Position numbers and translations under genes: made by a program. This document shows positions 7,353-15,928 of a stretch of DNA of 64,000 bases, one piece after another (positions within the stretch are counted from its first letter, which is position 1; the number at the start of each line of letters is the position of its first letter). This stretch comes from Pseudoclavibacter endophyticus (GTDB lineage Bacteria > Actinomycetota > Actinomycetes > Actinomycetales > Microbacteriaceae). The notes under the pieces are model-generated. The model was not told the DNA's origin. It saw only the letters and a program-made list of their open reading frames with translations, and made no database searches. The stretch lies in contig NZ_WBJY01000001.1 in NCBI RefSeq assembly GCF_008831085.1, positions 186,001-250,000 of the forward strand. Direction: 5' to 3'.

Positions 7353-9154
7353 CCGGCACGTCCGAGGCCGCCTCGCCCGGCACTGCGCCGGGCGAGGCGG
7401 CCTCGCCCGGCGGCCGGGCCCGCCGCGACGCCCGCCTCGGCCGGCTGGGTGTCGCGGGGGCCGCCGCCGCGGTCGTCGCGCTGCTGGTGCTGCCGTTCGG
7501 CGTCAACCCGGTCGCCCTCAGCATCGTCACCCTCGGCCTCGTCTACGGCCTGTTCACCTACGGCCTCGACCTGTCGTGGGGACGCGTGGGTCTCATCAGC
7601 GTCGGCCAGGCGGCGTTCTTCGGCCTCGGCGCGTACGGCGTCGCGATCGCCGAGCGCTTCGGCGTGAGCATCGTGCTCGGGGCGGTGGCCGGCGTGCTGC
7701 TGGCGGCAGGGATCGGTGCGCTCGTCGCGGCGCTGTCGCTGCAGGTGCGCGGTGAGAAGGCCGTTCCCCTCTTCATCCTCTTCACGCTCGCGGTGAGCCA
7801 GCTGCTGACCCGAGCCGCGACGTCGATGCCCGAGACGACGGGCGGGTCGAACGGATCGACCGTCGAGCGCCTGCCGGTTGTGGGTGGCTACTACCTCGTC
7901 GTCGGCGTCGTGGTCGTCGTCGTGCTGCTCACGAACCGCCTGGTGCTGCGCGGGCGGACGGGCGCGGGCCAGATCGCGGTGCTGGCGAACGCGCAGCGGG
8001 CCGAGAGCCTCGGTATCGGCCCGACGCGCGTGCAGGTGCTCGCCTTCACGGTCGCCGCGGCCGTCTCGGCGGTGGCTGGCACGCTGTTCGCCCAGGTTTC
8101 GGGCATCGTCACACCGGCCTCGCTCGGCATCGCGCTTTCGACGAGCGTGCTCGCATGGCTCGCGGTCGGCGGCAAGCGCGGCCTCGCGGGTCCCTTCCTC
8201 GGCGCCCTCGTGCTGACCGTCATCGAGCAGGTCTTCGGCGGCGACCTGCGCAGCCTCTACGTCTTCGGGCTTGCGATCCTGTTCATCGTGGTCGTGTCGG
8301 TCGCGCCCGATGGCGTGGCCGGCATCGTTCGCCGGATGCTGCGCGGCGGCAGTGACATGCCTCGCCTACCGAGGATGCGTGCGGTGCGCCCGCGGGACGG
8401 CGCCACGGGCGACGCGGGCGCGGCGATCGGCGAGCGCGGCGAACGCGGCGCGCCCGGTACGCCAGAGGTGCTCCTCGAAGTCCGGAATATCACCCAGCGG
8501 CTCGGCCGCGCGCGCATCCTCACCGATGTTTCGCTCACCGTGCACCGCGGTGAGATCGTCGCCCTCATCGGGCCGAACGGGGCCGGGAAGTCGACCCTCC
8601 TCGCGGCGATCGCGGGGAGCATCCGTCCCGAGCGCGGCGAGATCGTCATGAACGGGCACGAGATCACGACGCTGCGGCCGGCGCAGCGCGCGAGGCGCGG
8701 CCTCGGGCGGATGTTCCAGGTGCCGAGCGTGTTCGCCGAGCTGAGCGTCGCCGACAACCGCCGCCTCGCCGCGACGATGGCGGGGGAGTCCGGGCCCGAC
8801 TCGAAGCATCCGGGGCACGAGGATGACATCGCGGCCGGCGAGCTCTCGATGGCCGAGCGTCGCAACCTCGAGCTCGACATGGTGCTCGCGGGTCCACCGG
8901 AGCTCGTGCTGCTCGACGAGCCGGCCGCCGGTCTCTCGCACGACGACGCCACCTCGCTCGCGGGGCGTCTGCGTCATACGAGCGCCGAGAGCGGCTGCGC
9001 CATGATCATCGTCGAGCATGACATGGGGCTCGTGCGCGAGGTGGCCGACAGGGTGGTCGTGCTCGCGGAGGGGCGCGTCATCGCGATCGGCACCATGGAC
9101 GAGGTGGCCGAGCACGACGCCGTGCGGCGCGCGTATCTCGGGGGTGACGCATGA
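7346..9154 (+). CDS. LivM-LivG fusion: ABC permease joined to ATP-binding protein
   Basis: 602 residues. Residues about 30-335 are a LivM-like permease with many hydrophobic helices and the GLDLSWGRVGLISVGQAAFF block. Residues about 375-600 are a LivG-like ATPase with Walker A GPNGAGKST (409-417), Q-loop MFQVP, and Walker B VLLDEPAAG (Asp524, Glu525). The signature is LSMAE (500-504), not LSGGQ/LSYGQ, and the helical subdomain is short; LivF supplies the canonical signature. The GTG start overlaps the binding-protein stop. No other in-frame start is seen for many codons, so the 19-bp hairpin at 7363-7405 lies inside the reading frame and encodes the Ala/Ser/Pro/Gly-rich N-terminus. Confidence 0.87.
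   Translation: MLAGTSEAASPGTAPGEAASPGGRARRDARLGRLGVAGAAAAVVALLVLPFGVNPVALSIVTLGLVYGLFTYGLDLSWGRVGLISVGQAAFFGLGAYGVAIAERFGVSIVLGAVAGVLLAAGIGALVAALSLQVRGEKAVPLFILFTLAVSQLLTRAATSMPETTGGSNGSTVERLPVVGGYYLVVGVVVVVVLLTNRLVLRGRTGAGQIAVLANAQRAESLGIGPTRVQVLAFTVAAAVSAVAGTLFAQVSGIVTPASLGIALSTSVLAWLAVGGKRGLAGPFLGALVLTVIEQVFGGDLRSLYVFGLAILFIVVVSVAPDGVAGIVRRMLRGGSDMPRLPRMRAVRPRDGATGDAGAAIGERGERGAPGTPEVLLEVRNITQRLGRARILTDVSLTVHRGEIVALIGPNGAGKSTLLAAIAGSIRPERGEIVMNGHEITTLRPAQRARRGLGRMFQVPSVFAELSVADNRRLAATMAGESGPDSKHPGHEDDIAAGELSMAERRNLELDMVLAGPPELVLLDEPAAGLSHDDATSLAGRLRHTSAESGCAMIIVEHDMGLVREVADRVVVLAEGRVIAIGTMDEVAEHDAVRRAYLGGDA
7363..7405 (+). promoter_or_regulatory. Perfect 19-bp hairpin at the binding-protein/permease junction
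   Basis: Bases 7363-7381 and 7387-7405 are exact reverse complements with a five-base ACTGC loop. The hairpin starts 11 bases after the binding-protein stop codon and falls in codons 6-20 of the fusion gene. No T-run follows. Hairpins at this place in ABC importer operons commonly stabilise the abundant binding-protein mRNA or lower expression of the membrane parts. That role here is inferred. Confidence 0.6.
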
Positions 9155-9846
9155 GGAGCGGGGCCATCTTGCGCGCAACCGGCGTGCGCGCTGCGTATCG
9201 AGGAGTCGACGTGGTCGGCGGCGTCGATCTCGAGGTCAACTCGGGCGAGGTCGTCGGCGTGCTCGGCCGCAACGGCATGGGCAAATCGAGTCTGCTCGGC
9301 GCGATCTTCGGCCTCGTCGACCGGCCGGGAGGCTCGGTCGAGATCGGTGGCACGCGGATCCCGGCTCGCAAGCCGGTCGCGGCGTCGCGGGCAGGCGCGT
9401 CGTTCCTGCCGGAAGACCGCGGCGTGTTCCCGTCGCTGACCGTGGCGGAGAACCTCGCGCTCGCGAAGCGTCGCGGGGCGATGCCGTTCGAGCCGACCGA
9501 GGTCTTTCCCATGCTCGGCGAGCGGGCGCGGCAGGCGGCGGGCAGCCTCTCCGGCGGCCAGAAGCAGCAGCTCGGGGTGGCCCGTACCGTCCTGTCGGCG
9601 ACGAGCCTCCTCGCAATCGACGAGCTCACGCACGGGCTGCAACCGAGCATGGTGGTCGAGACGTTCCGTCTGCTGCGTCGCGTCGCCGACTCGGGGCTCG
9701 GTGTTCTCGTCATCGACCAGAACCCCGAACTGATCACCAGGCACTGCGACCGCGTGCTCGTGATGGAGGGCGGCCGCGTCGCCCTCGAGGCGACGGTTGG
9801 CGACGACACCCTCGACCGCGTTCGAGGAATCTTGGCGCTCGGCTAG
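9151..9846 (+). CDS. LivF-like ABC transporter ATP-binding protein
   Basis: 231 residues, ATG at 9151 overlapping the upstream stop (ATGA). Walker A GRNGMGKSS (39-47), signature LSGGQKQQL (133-141) and Walker B LLAIDEL (Asp157, Glu158). LivF proteins usually have the GRNGxGK variant seen here. It is the last gene of the amidase-transporter operon. Its TAG stop shares the sequence CTAG with the stop codon of the convergent AraC gene. Confidence 0.88.
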   Translation: MRSGAILRATGVRAAYRGVDVVGGVDLEVNSGEVVGVLGRNGMGKSSLLGAIFGLVDRPGGSVEIGGTRIPARKPVAASRAGASFLPEDRGVFPSLTVAENLALAKRRGAMPFEPTEVFPMLGERARQAAGSLSGGQKQQLGVARTVLSATSLLAIDELTHGLQPSMVVETFRLLRRVADSGLGVLVIDQNPELITRHCDRVLVMEGGRVALEATVGDDTLDRVRGILALG

Positions 9847-10811
9847 CTCGTCTCGTCACCGGCCCAGCGCTGCTCGCGACGCCACCGAGCCGGCGTCGTG
9901 CCCTCGACTGCGCGGAACTGTCGGCTGAGCTGCGTTGCGTCGGCGATACCCCAGCGCGCACCGATCGCCGCGACCGGTGCAGCGCCGGTGGCCGGGGAAC
10001 ACAGATCCGCCTTGATGCGGTCGATACGGCGGCGCCGGATCGTCTGGGCGACCGTGGAATCGTTCGCCTCGAACAGACGGTGGAGGTAGCGGACAGAGAT
10101 GAAGTGCTCGGCTGCGATGCGCCCCGGCGACAGGTCTGGCTCGGCGAGGTGCTCGTCGATCCAGCGGAGCAGCCGGGCGAGCATGCCATCGTCGTTCGAG
10201 GGAGAAGCGGCGTGGTGATCGATACCAGCGAGGCCGTCGATCGACTCGCGCAACAGGTTCACGATGAGGTCGCCGAGCCGCGCACGCGAGCCGTGCCGCA
10301 GCCCGCCCGCGCGGGCGGGGAGTGAGCCGAGCAATTCGGTCGCGATGTGTGCGGCGGGCATTGTGGAGATTTCGGGGCTCGCGCCGCACAGTTGGTCGTC
10401 ATCGCCGGACGCACCGATCGCATCGCGCGGGACCTCGGCGACGATGTAGCGGTACGCGGAGTCGAAACGCAGTTCGAACGGCACGCCGCTCGGGTAGAGC
10501 GAAAGCGAGCCCGGCCGGAGCGCCAGCGACTGGGTCGCCGTCTGCAGGTGCCCGGTGCCCCGCGTCAGCACGCCGACGAGCATGGTTGAGGCGGGCTCCT
10601 TGAGGAAGCCGAGATGTCGCGAGACGATCGCCGAATCTGGGTCGTCGATCGCCGACATGCGCACGGGTCCGAGGCCCCACGAGCCCATCTCGGCCTCGTA
10701 GTGAGACCGGTGCACGACCACGGCGTCCATCGCGTGCGTGGTCGCGCGGGGCGCGCCAGGGCGCAAGTAGCCGCTCACGATCGTTCGACCGCGCTCCGTC
10801 GTCACGTGCAT
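9843..10811 (-). CDS. AraC family transcriptional regulator
   Basis: 322 residues. The ATG at 10811 is preceded by GGGGAGGTGA with good spacing, so it is preferred over the ATG at 10832. The C-terminal 100 residues form the AraC double helix-turn-helix (FISVRYLHRLFE, then SQLSRQFR-like region and a TPARWRR end). The N-terminal part resembles the AraC-binding-2 type sensor domain. It is convergent with the amidase-transporter operon, sharing four bases at the stops, and is a plausible activator of that operon. Confidence 0.85.
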   Translation of the reverse strand: MHVTTERGRTIVSGYLRPGAPRATTHAMDAVVVHRSHYEAEMGSWGLGPVRMSAIDDPDSAIVSRHLGFLKEPASTMLVGVLTRGTGHLQTATQSLALRPGSLSLYPSGVPFELRFDSAYRYIVAEVPRDAIGASGDDDQLCGASPEISTMPAAHIATELLGSLPARAGGLRHGSRARLGDLIVNLLRESIDGLAGIDHHAASPSNDDGMLARLLRWIDEHLAEPDLSPGRIAAEHFISVRYLHRLFEANDSTVAQTIRRRRIDRIKADLCSPATGAAPVAAIGARWGIADATQLSRQFRAVEGTTPARWRREQRWAGDETS

Positions 10812-10942
10812 CCGCTCACCTCCCCGAACCATGCGGGTGACGGGATGCTACTCCGTCCCCGGCCGCGCCAACAGCGCTCGGCGCGGATCGCGACGAGTGA
10901 GGAACACGCGGCGCTCGCCTGAGAGGGTCATGGAGACGAGCG

Positions 10943-11605
10943 TCACGGTCGTCCCACCGAGTCCCCGAGCGCCGCGACGAAATCGCCGAAGCGGTCGCCC
11001 TGCACCGACACGTGCTCCTCGATGAGCTGCTCGGCGGACGCCGAATCGCCCGCGCGGATCGCTTCGACGATGGCCCCGTGCTCGGTCGTCGAGCTGCGCA
11101 TGCGCCCCGGAACGCGCAGCTGCAGCCGGCGGAACGGCCTGAGCCGCAGCAGCAGGCTCTGGGCCGTCCGCGCAAGGAACGCGTTGCCGCTGGCCTCATA
11201 GATCGCAAGGTGAAACTGCTCGTTGGCGTAGTAGTACGCATCGGCGTCACCCGATTCGCTGTTGGCGGCGCACGTCTCGCAGGCGGCTTCGATCTCGCGA
11301 AGCTGCGCGTCCGACCGTCGTCGCGCGGCGAGGCGCGCGCACATGCCCTCGAGCTCCGACATGACCTCGAACATGTTGAGCATGTCGCGCACCGAGAAGT
11401 CCTTGACGAAGGTCCCGCGGTGCGGCTGCGCCTCGACGAGTTCCGTCGCGATGAGCTGGCGCAGCGCCTCGCGAATCGGCGTGCGCGACACCTCGAACTG
11501 GGCTGCGAGCTTCACCTCGTCGAGGCGCTCACCGGGCCTGAACGCGCCGGTCACGATGGCCTGCTCGATGTGGTCGCGGATCTCGCCCGCCCGGCTCTGC
11601 TTCAT
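10943..11605 (-). CDS. GntR/FCD family transcriptional regulator, MatR-like by context
   Basis: 220 residues from the ATG at 11605. Residues 1-70 are a winged helix with the GntR block LAAQFEVSRTPIREALRQL. The rest is an FCD effector domain with the metal-site histidines in NEQFHLAIYEASGN, EHGAIVEAIRAGD and IEEHVSVQ. FCD regulators sense small carboxylates. It follows the matA-matB-UGSC-trxR operon on the same strand by 87 bases. Rhizobial mat operons are also controlled by an FCD-type GntR (MatR), so control of this locus is likely. A matching operator is seen at 16952-16963. Confidence 0.85.
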   Translation of the reverse strand: MKQSRAGEIRDHIEQAIVTGAFRPGERLDEVKLAAQFEVSRTPIREALRQLIATELVEAQPHRGTFVKDFSVRDMLNMFEVMSELEGMCARLAARRRSDAQLREIEAACETCAANSESGDADAYYYANEQFHLAIYEASGNAFLARTAQSLLLRLRPFRRLQLRVPGRMRSSTTEHGAIVEAIRAGDSASAEQLIEEHVSVQGDRFGDFVAALGDSVGRP

Positions 11606-11691
11606 ATCGTGAGAGCCTATGCCGGTCGGGCTGGTCGCCCGGGCGGCCGACCGTCTCGCGGCAGCCGACGGTCGCGAGACCGCCTGATTCG

Positions 11692-12684
11692 TCACCGGGG
11701 TGCGCGAAGGAACTCGAGCGCCGAGGCGGCCGCCGACTCACCGTCGGTTGCAGACTCGGCGAGCATCGCCGCCGTGCCGCTTCGCACGTCACCCGCCGCA
11801 AAGGCCCCCTGTCTGGAGGTCTGGAGACCGGCATCCACGACGACGCGGCCGTCGCGGTCGAGGTCGACCAGCCCGGCGATGGGCCGCGAATTCGGCTGCA
11901 ACCCGATGTAGACGAACAGGCCGTCCGCGGCCTGGTCGACCTCCTGGCCCGTGTCGTGGCGCGAAATCGTCACCGACTCCACCCGTTCGGTCCCGCGCAC
12001 CGCCGTCACGGTGGCGTTCGGGAGCTCGCGCGCATTCGGTCGCGCGCGGAGGTTCTCGACGGCCGTCGCCCTCGCCGTCGGCTCCGGACCGGTGTGCACG
12101 ACGAGGACGTCAGCCGCATGCTCGGCGAGCACGAGGGCCTCGTCGTAGGCCGAGTCGCCGCCTCCGACGACGACCACACGCCTCTCCCGGAAGAACGGGC
12201 CGTCGCAGGATGCGCAGTGCGAGATCCCGCGCCCCTCGAGCTCAGCCTCGCCCACGAGTCCGAGGGCGCGGCGCGTCGAGCCCGTCGCGATGACGATGGC
12301 GCGTGCCCCGAGCGAGCGAGCGGCCGCGCGGACGACAAACCCGCCGCCGTTCACGACCGCCTCGTCGATCGCGGCGGGCCCCGCCGCTTCGATCGCCTCG
12401 ACCTCGTCGAGCGCGACCTCTGCCCCGGCACTCTCGGCCACCTCGAGCAGCTCCACGCCGAGGTCATAGCCAGCGATCGGCTCGTCGAAGCCGGGCGCAT
12501 TGGCAACGTTCTCGACCGTGCTGACCTGGCCGCCGACCCCAAGCCGGTCGAGGAGCAGGGTGCGCGCTCCACCGCGCGCGGTGGCGGCCGCGGCCGTCAG
12601 CCCCGCCACCCCCGCCCCGACCACGATCACATCGAAGACCTCGTCCGGTCCACCGGCGCCGCTCGCGCCGCCCTCCCCGCTCAT
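11692..12684 (-). CDS. Thioredoxin-reductase-like FAD/NAD(P)H disulfide oxidoreductase
   Basis: 330 residues. FAD site VVGAGVAGLTAAA near residue 21, redox motif CASC (Cys157, Cys160) inside HCASCDGPFF, NADPH site VVVGGGDSAYDEA (about 171-183), and a C-terminal GAFAAGDVR FAD block. This is the TrxB architecture. The ATG at 12684 overlaps the stop of the UGSC-like gene by four bases (ATGA), so the two are translationally coupled. A GTG at 12690 is the alternative start. No thioredoxin gene lies in the operon, so the partner may be the CxxC of the UGSC-like protein itself; this is inference. It need not be the cell's housekeeping TrxB. Confidence 0.85.
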   Translation of the reverse strand: MSGEGGASGAGGPDEVFDVIVVGAGVAGLTAAAATARGGARTLLLDRLGVGGQVSTVENVANAPGFDEPIAGYDLGVELLEVAESAGAEVALDEVEAIEAAGPAAIDEAVVNGGGFVVRAAARSLGARAIVIATGSTRRALGLVGEAELEGRGISHCASCDGPFFRERRVVVVGGGDSAYDEALVLAEHAADVLVVHTGPEPTARATAVENLRARPNARELPNATVTAVRGTERVESVTISRHDTGQEVDQAADGLFVYIGLQPNSRPIAGLVDLDRDGRVVVDAGLQTSRQGAFAAGDVRSGTAAMLAESATDGESAAASALEFLRAPR

Positions 12685-14381
12685 CGCCACTCGTCGATCG
12701 AGACCGTCGCGCTGCGGCGGGCGCCCATGATCTGCCAGTAGCCGTTGGTCTCGCCGCCCACCACCACGACATTGATGGTCTCGGGTGCGAACATCCGCAG
12801 GTCCTCACCGGGCGGGGTGGCGAGTCGGCTCGCGAACGGCTCTTCGCCGAACGTCGCGCGCGGGTACACGTAGTTCTGGATCACCTGCAGATCCCAGTAC
12901 CGGTCTGCGCGCATCGTCGCCGTCTCGTGAACCCACTGAATGAGGTCAGCCTTGTTCACGAATCCACCCCGGTCGATGAACTGGCGCGCCACGATCGGGT
13001 CGAGCAGCAGCACGGGCGCCGTCACGGCGTCGGTGCCGCGCAGCATGTCGCCGACGTGCTCGCGCCAGTGCTCCTTGCGCAGGCCGAGGCCGAACGTGGT
13101 CGAGCGATTGCCGAAGAAGATCGTCGCCGCGCTCTCATCGGTCGCGAACCCGTGCTGCACATGCAGCGGTTCCCACGGACTGCGTTCTTCGTTCTCGGCG
13201 AAGGTCAGCCCGTTGTAGGTGTAGTTGTTGCCGAGCGAGCCCATGAACGTCTCGCCCGGGACCGACCCTCCCTGCAGGTTCTGCGACAGCAGGCTGTAGG
13301 CGCGGCCGATCGTGGCGTTCGCGTGATTGTAAGGTCCGAGGGCGCCGACGCCGCTGTTCATACGGACCTCGTCGCGGAACGGCCCGTTCACGACCGTCAT
13401 CGCGGCTCCCGAGCTTGAGGTGCTGCCGCGCGCGGTCTGCCCGCTCGACGCGAGCGCGAGGATCGCCGGGAGATAGGCGGGCTTCGCGCCGGCCATGACG
13501 GCGTTCACGGCGACCTTCTCGACCGTGAAACTCCACGCACCGCGGTTCGCGGTTGGCTGCAGCCGACCGACCACCTCGTCGGGGTCGTGACTCGTCGCGG
13601 CGAGCATCTCGCGCACCCGCCGCTTGGTCGGCAGCACGATCGGAAGCTGGTCGGTCCAGTGCTTCTCGGCGAACTGCTCGTAGAGGCGATCGGCGCTCGC
13701 GGGAGCGACGAAGCGCTTTTCCGACACGTCGGGAGCGGGAGCTTTCGCGGGTGCCGGCGCCCGCGTGAGCGCCTCGGTGATCGCGCGCATGACGGGCGTG
13801 TCCGTGGTCGGGTCGGCCCCGTCGACATAGTCGCGCAGCTCCTGGGGGCTCTTGCCCATGACGGGCTGCGGCACGAAGACCTGGGGGAGCTCGGGTAGGC
13901 CGCCCATGCGGGCGACCGACGTGACGACGCGCTTGAATGTGTCGGTGTGCACGGCGACCGTCGGGATGCCGTACTTCGTTTCGAGGGTGATCGCGTGCGT
14001 CGCGACTGCAGGCGCACAGGTGCTGCAGTGGCCGACGCCGAGAATCGCCGCGTCGCCGTCCGCCCTCACGCGCTCCCACAGCGCCGGGTCGTCCTTCGCA
14101 TACGTCGAGGCGAGTTGCTCGATGCGGGTCGTCACGCTCGGCATGTGCTCGGCGAACCACGCTTCGATCTGCTTCAGGAGCTCGATCGAGTCGTCGAAGC
14201 GGCTGTCGATGAGATACACGGTGCGGTCGGCGAGGTCGTCGAGCCGAGTGGCCGGCGTCTTCGCCGTGACGACGGGCGGGAACCCCGTCGGGTCGTGCAC
14301 CTCGAGCAGGTCGTCGTGCTCACCGCCGTCGCGATCGTTCACAGACGCTGCCGACGTCATCGTCGGGTCCGAGCTCGTCAT
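12681..14381 (-). CDS. Two-domain UGSC-like redox protein (Cys form), function unknown
   Basis: 566 residues, no signal peptide, ATG at 14381 with AAGGAG upstream. The N-terminal domain (about 45-205) has AILGVGHCSTCAPAV followed by KYGIPTVAVHTDTF. This resembles the UGSC family, where a Sec-Gly-Ser-Cys motif sits in the same place; here it is Cys119-Ser-Thr-Cys122. After an Ala/Pro linker (205-225), the C-terminal domain starts with DQLPIVLPTKRRVREML and VEKVAVNAVMAGAKPAYLP, a block I recall from uncharacterised proteins found with UGSC genes. The stop overlaps the TrxB-like start and the start overlaps the matB stop, both as ATGA. A reductase or lyase acting on a substrate linked to malonate is possible; no activity is claimed. 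Confidence 0.6.
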   Translation of the reverse strand: MTSSDPTMTSAASVNDRDGGEHDDLLEVHDPTGFPPVVTAKTPATRLDDLADRTVYLIDSRFDDSIELLKQIEAWFAEHMPSVTTRIEQLASTYAKDDPALWERVRADGDAAILGVGHCSTCAPAVATHAITLETKYGIPTVAVHTDTFKRVVTSVARMGGLPELPQVFVPQPVMGKSPQELRDYVDGADPTTDTPVMRAITEALTRAPAPAKAPAPDVSEKRFVAPASADRLYEQFAEKHWTDQLPIVLPTKRRVREMLAATSHDPDEVVGRLQPTANRGAWSFTVEKVAVNAVMAGAKPAYLPAILALASSGQTARGSTSSSGAAMTVVNGPFRDEVRMNSGVGALGPYNHANATIGRAYSLLSQNLQGGSVPGETFMGSLGNNYTYNGLTFAENEERSPWEPLHVQHGFATDESAATIFFGNRSTTFGLGLRKEHWREHVGDMLRGTDAVTAPVLLLDPIVARQFIDRGGFVNKADLIQWVHETATMRADRYWDLQVIQNYVYPRATFGEEPFASRLATPPGEDLRMFAPETINVVVVGGETNGYWQIMGARRSATVSIDEWR

Positions 14382-15928
14382 CGTGTGTACTCCTTTCTTG
14401 TCGAAGCCGCGGGGCCGGGCTCCGTCATCGTTCCGTCGTCGCTCGAGTAGCGGGTCCGGAGTTCGTTCTTCTGCACCTTGCCCATGACGTTTCGCGGCAG
14501 CGCCGGCAGCACGACGTAATCATGCGGGCGCTTATAGCGGGCGAGGTGTTCCGCCAGATGAGCGTCGAGGTCGTCCGCGGTCGGCGCGGTGGGGGAGGCC
14601 GGAACGATCGCGGCGATCACGCGCTCGCCGAGATCGGCGTCGGGCACGCCGAACACGGCGCTTTCGCCGACGCCGTCGACGGCGTCGAGCACGAGCTCGA
14701 CCTCTTTCGGATACACGTTGTACCCGCCCGTGATCACGAGGTCCTTCTCACGGCCGACGATCTCGACGTAGCCATCGGCGTCGATGCGACCGAGGTCGCC
14801 CGTGATGAAGAATCCGTCGTCGGTGAATTCGGCGGCGCTTCGCTCGGGCAGGCCCCAGTAGCCGACGAAGACGTTGGGCCCGCGCACCTGGATGCTGCCG
14901 ATGCCCTGCGCATTCGGTTCGGCGAGTCGCAGTTCGACGCCGGGCAGGGGACGGCCGACCGTGCCGGGGCGGCGCTCGCCATCGATCGGATTCGACGTGA
15001 GCATCGTCGTTTCCGTCATGCCGTAGCGCTCGAGGATCGCGTGTCCGGTGCGCGCCGCCCAGGCGCGGTGCGTCTCGGCGAGCAGCGGTGCCGAGCCTGA
15101 GACGAACAGCCGGATGCTCGACGCGCGTTCGCGCAGGTCCGGCACCTCGAGCAGTCGCGAATAGTACGTTGGCACGCCCATGAGTACCGTGGCCCGCCGC
15201 AGTGCGTCGGCGAGCGACGCGACCTCGAAGCGCGGCAGCAGCAGCACGGTCGCGCGGGCGAGGAACGAGACGTTGATGCCGACGAACAATCCGTGGGTGT
15301 GGAAGACGGGCAGGGCGTGCACGAGCGTGTCGTCGCACGAGAATCGCCATTGGGCCCGCAGCGTTTCGGCGTTGGCGGCGAGGTTGCCGTGCGTCAGCAT
15401 GGCCCCCTTCGACCGCCCCGTCGTGCCGGAGGTGTAGAGGATCGCGGCGAGGTCGTCTCGCCCTCGCGGCACCACTGGGCGCGCGGTCGCTCGCGCGGCC
15501 GCCTCGGCGAGCGTGCCGGCCCCGTCGGCGTCGGCCGTGAGCATCGTCGCGTCCGCGCGTTCGCAGGCTGCGGCGAGTTCGTCGGCGCGTGCCGGCGCAC
15601 AGAGCACCACGGCCGGCTGCGCGTCGCTGATGAAGTACGCGAGCTCTGTGGTCGTGTACGAGGGGTTGATCGGCACGAACACGGCCCCGGCCCGCAGGGT
15701 CGCCAGGTACGCCGCGATGGCGTGGACGCTCTTGGCGAGCACGGCGACGACGCGGTCGCCGGGCTGCGTGCCCACCGCCTCGAGCGCCGCGGCGTAGCCC
15801 GCCGCGAGCTCGTCGAGCTCGTCGTACCGTACTCGCCGGCCGTCGGGCAGCTCGATGGCGACGCGACCCGCGTCGTCGCCCGATGCCATGAGCGCGATGA
15901 AGAGGTTCTCGTTCATCCCCGCGCTCAT
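14378..15928 (-). CDS. matB: Malonyl-CoA synthetase (AMP-forming)
   Basis: 516 residues of the ANL acyl-CoA synthetase fold. The AMP-binding P-loop YTSGTTGRSKG is at 165-175. FHTHGLFVG (209-217), VLMGVPTYYSRLL and ERYGMTET with TSNPIDGERRPGTVG follow closely the malonyl-CoA synthetase subgroup (MatB/ACSF3). The hinge and C-terminal Lys region (PRNVMGKVQKNELR) are present. It converts malonate, CoA and ATP to malonyl-CoA. The ATG at 15928 overlaps the matA stop (ATGA), and its own stop overlaps the UGSC-like start. Substrates such as methylmalonate are also possible for this family. Confidence 0.85.
   Translation of the reverse strand: MSAGMNENLFIALMASGDDAGRVAIELPDGRRVRYDELDELAAGYAAALEAVGTQPGDRVVAVLAKSVHAIAAYLATLRAGAVFVPINPSYTTTELAYFISDAQPAVVLCAPARADELAAACERADATMLTADADGAGTLAEAAARATARPVVPRGRDDLAAILYTSGTTGRSKGAMLTHGNLAANAETLRAQWRFSCDDTLVHALPVFHTHGLFVGINVSFLARATVLLLPRFEVASLADALRRATVLMGVPTYYSRLLEVPDLRERASSIRLFVSGSAPLLAETHRAWAARTGHAILERYGMTETTMLTSNPIDGERRPGTVGRPLPGVELRLAEPNAQGIGSIQVRGPNVFVGYWGLPERSAAEFTDDGFFITGDLGRIDADGYVEIVGREKDLVITGGYNVYPKEVELVLDAVDGVGESAVFGVPDADLGERVIAAIVPASPTAPTADDLDAHLAEHLARYKRPHDYVVLPALPRNVMGKVQKNELRTRYSSDDGTMTEPGPAASTRKEYTR

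Noticed and set aside
12681..14381. Selenocysteine (in-frame TGA) in the UGSC-like protein
   Set aside because: The motif codons read TGC at both Cys119 and Cys122 on the minus strand (gcacaggtgctgcag on the plus strand); no internal TGA and no SECIS-like need.
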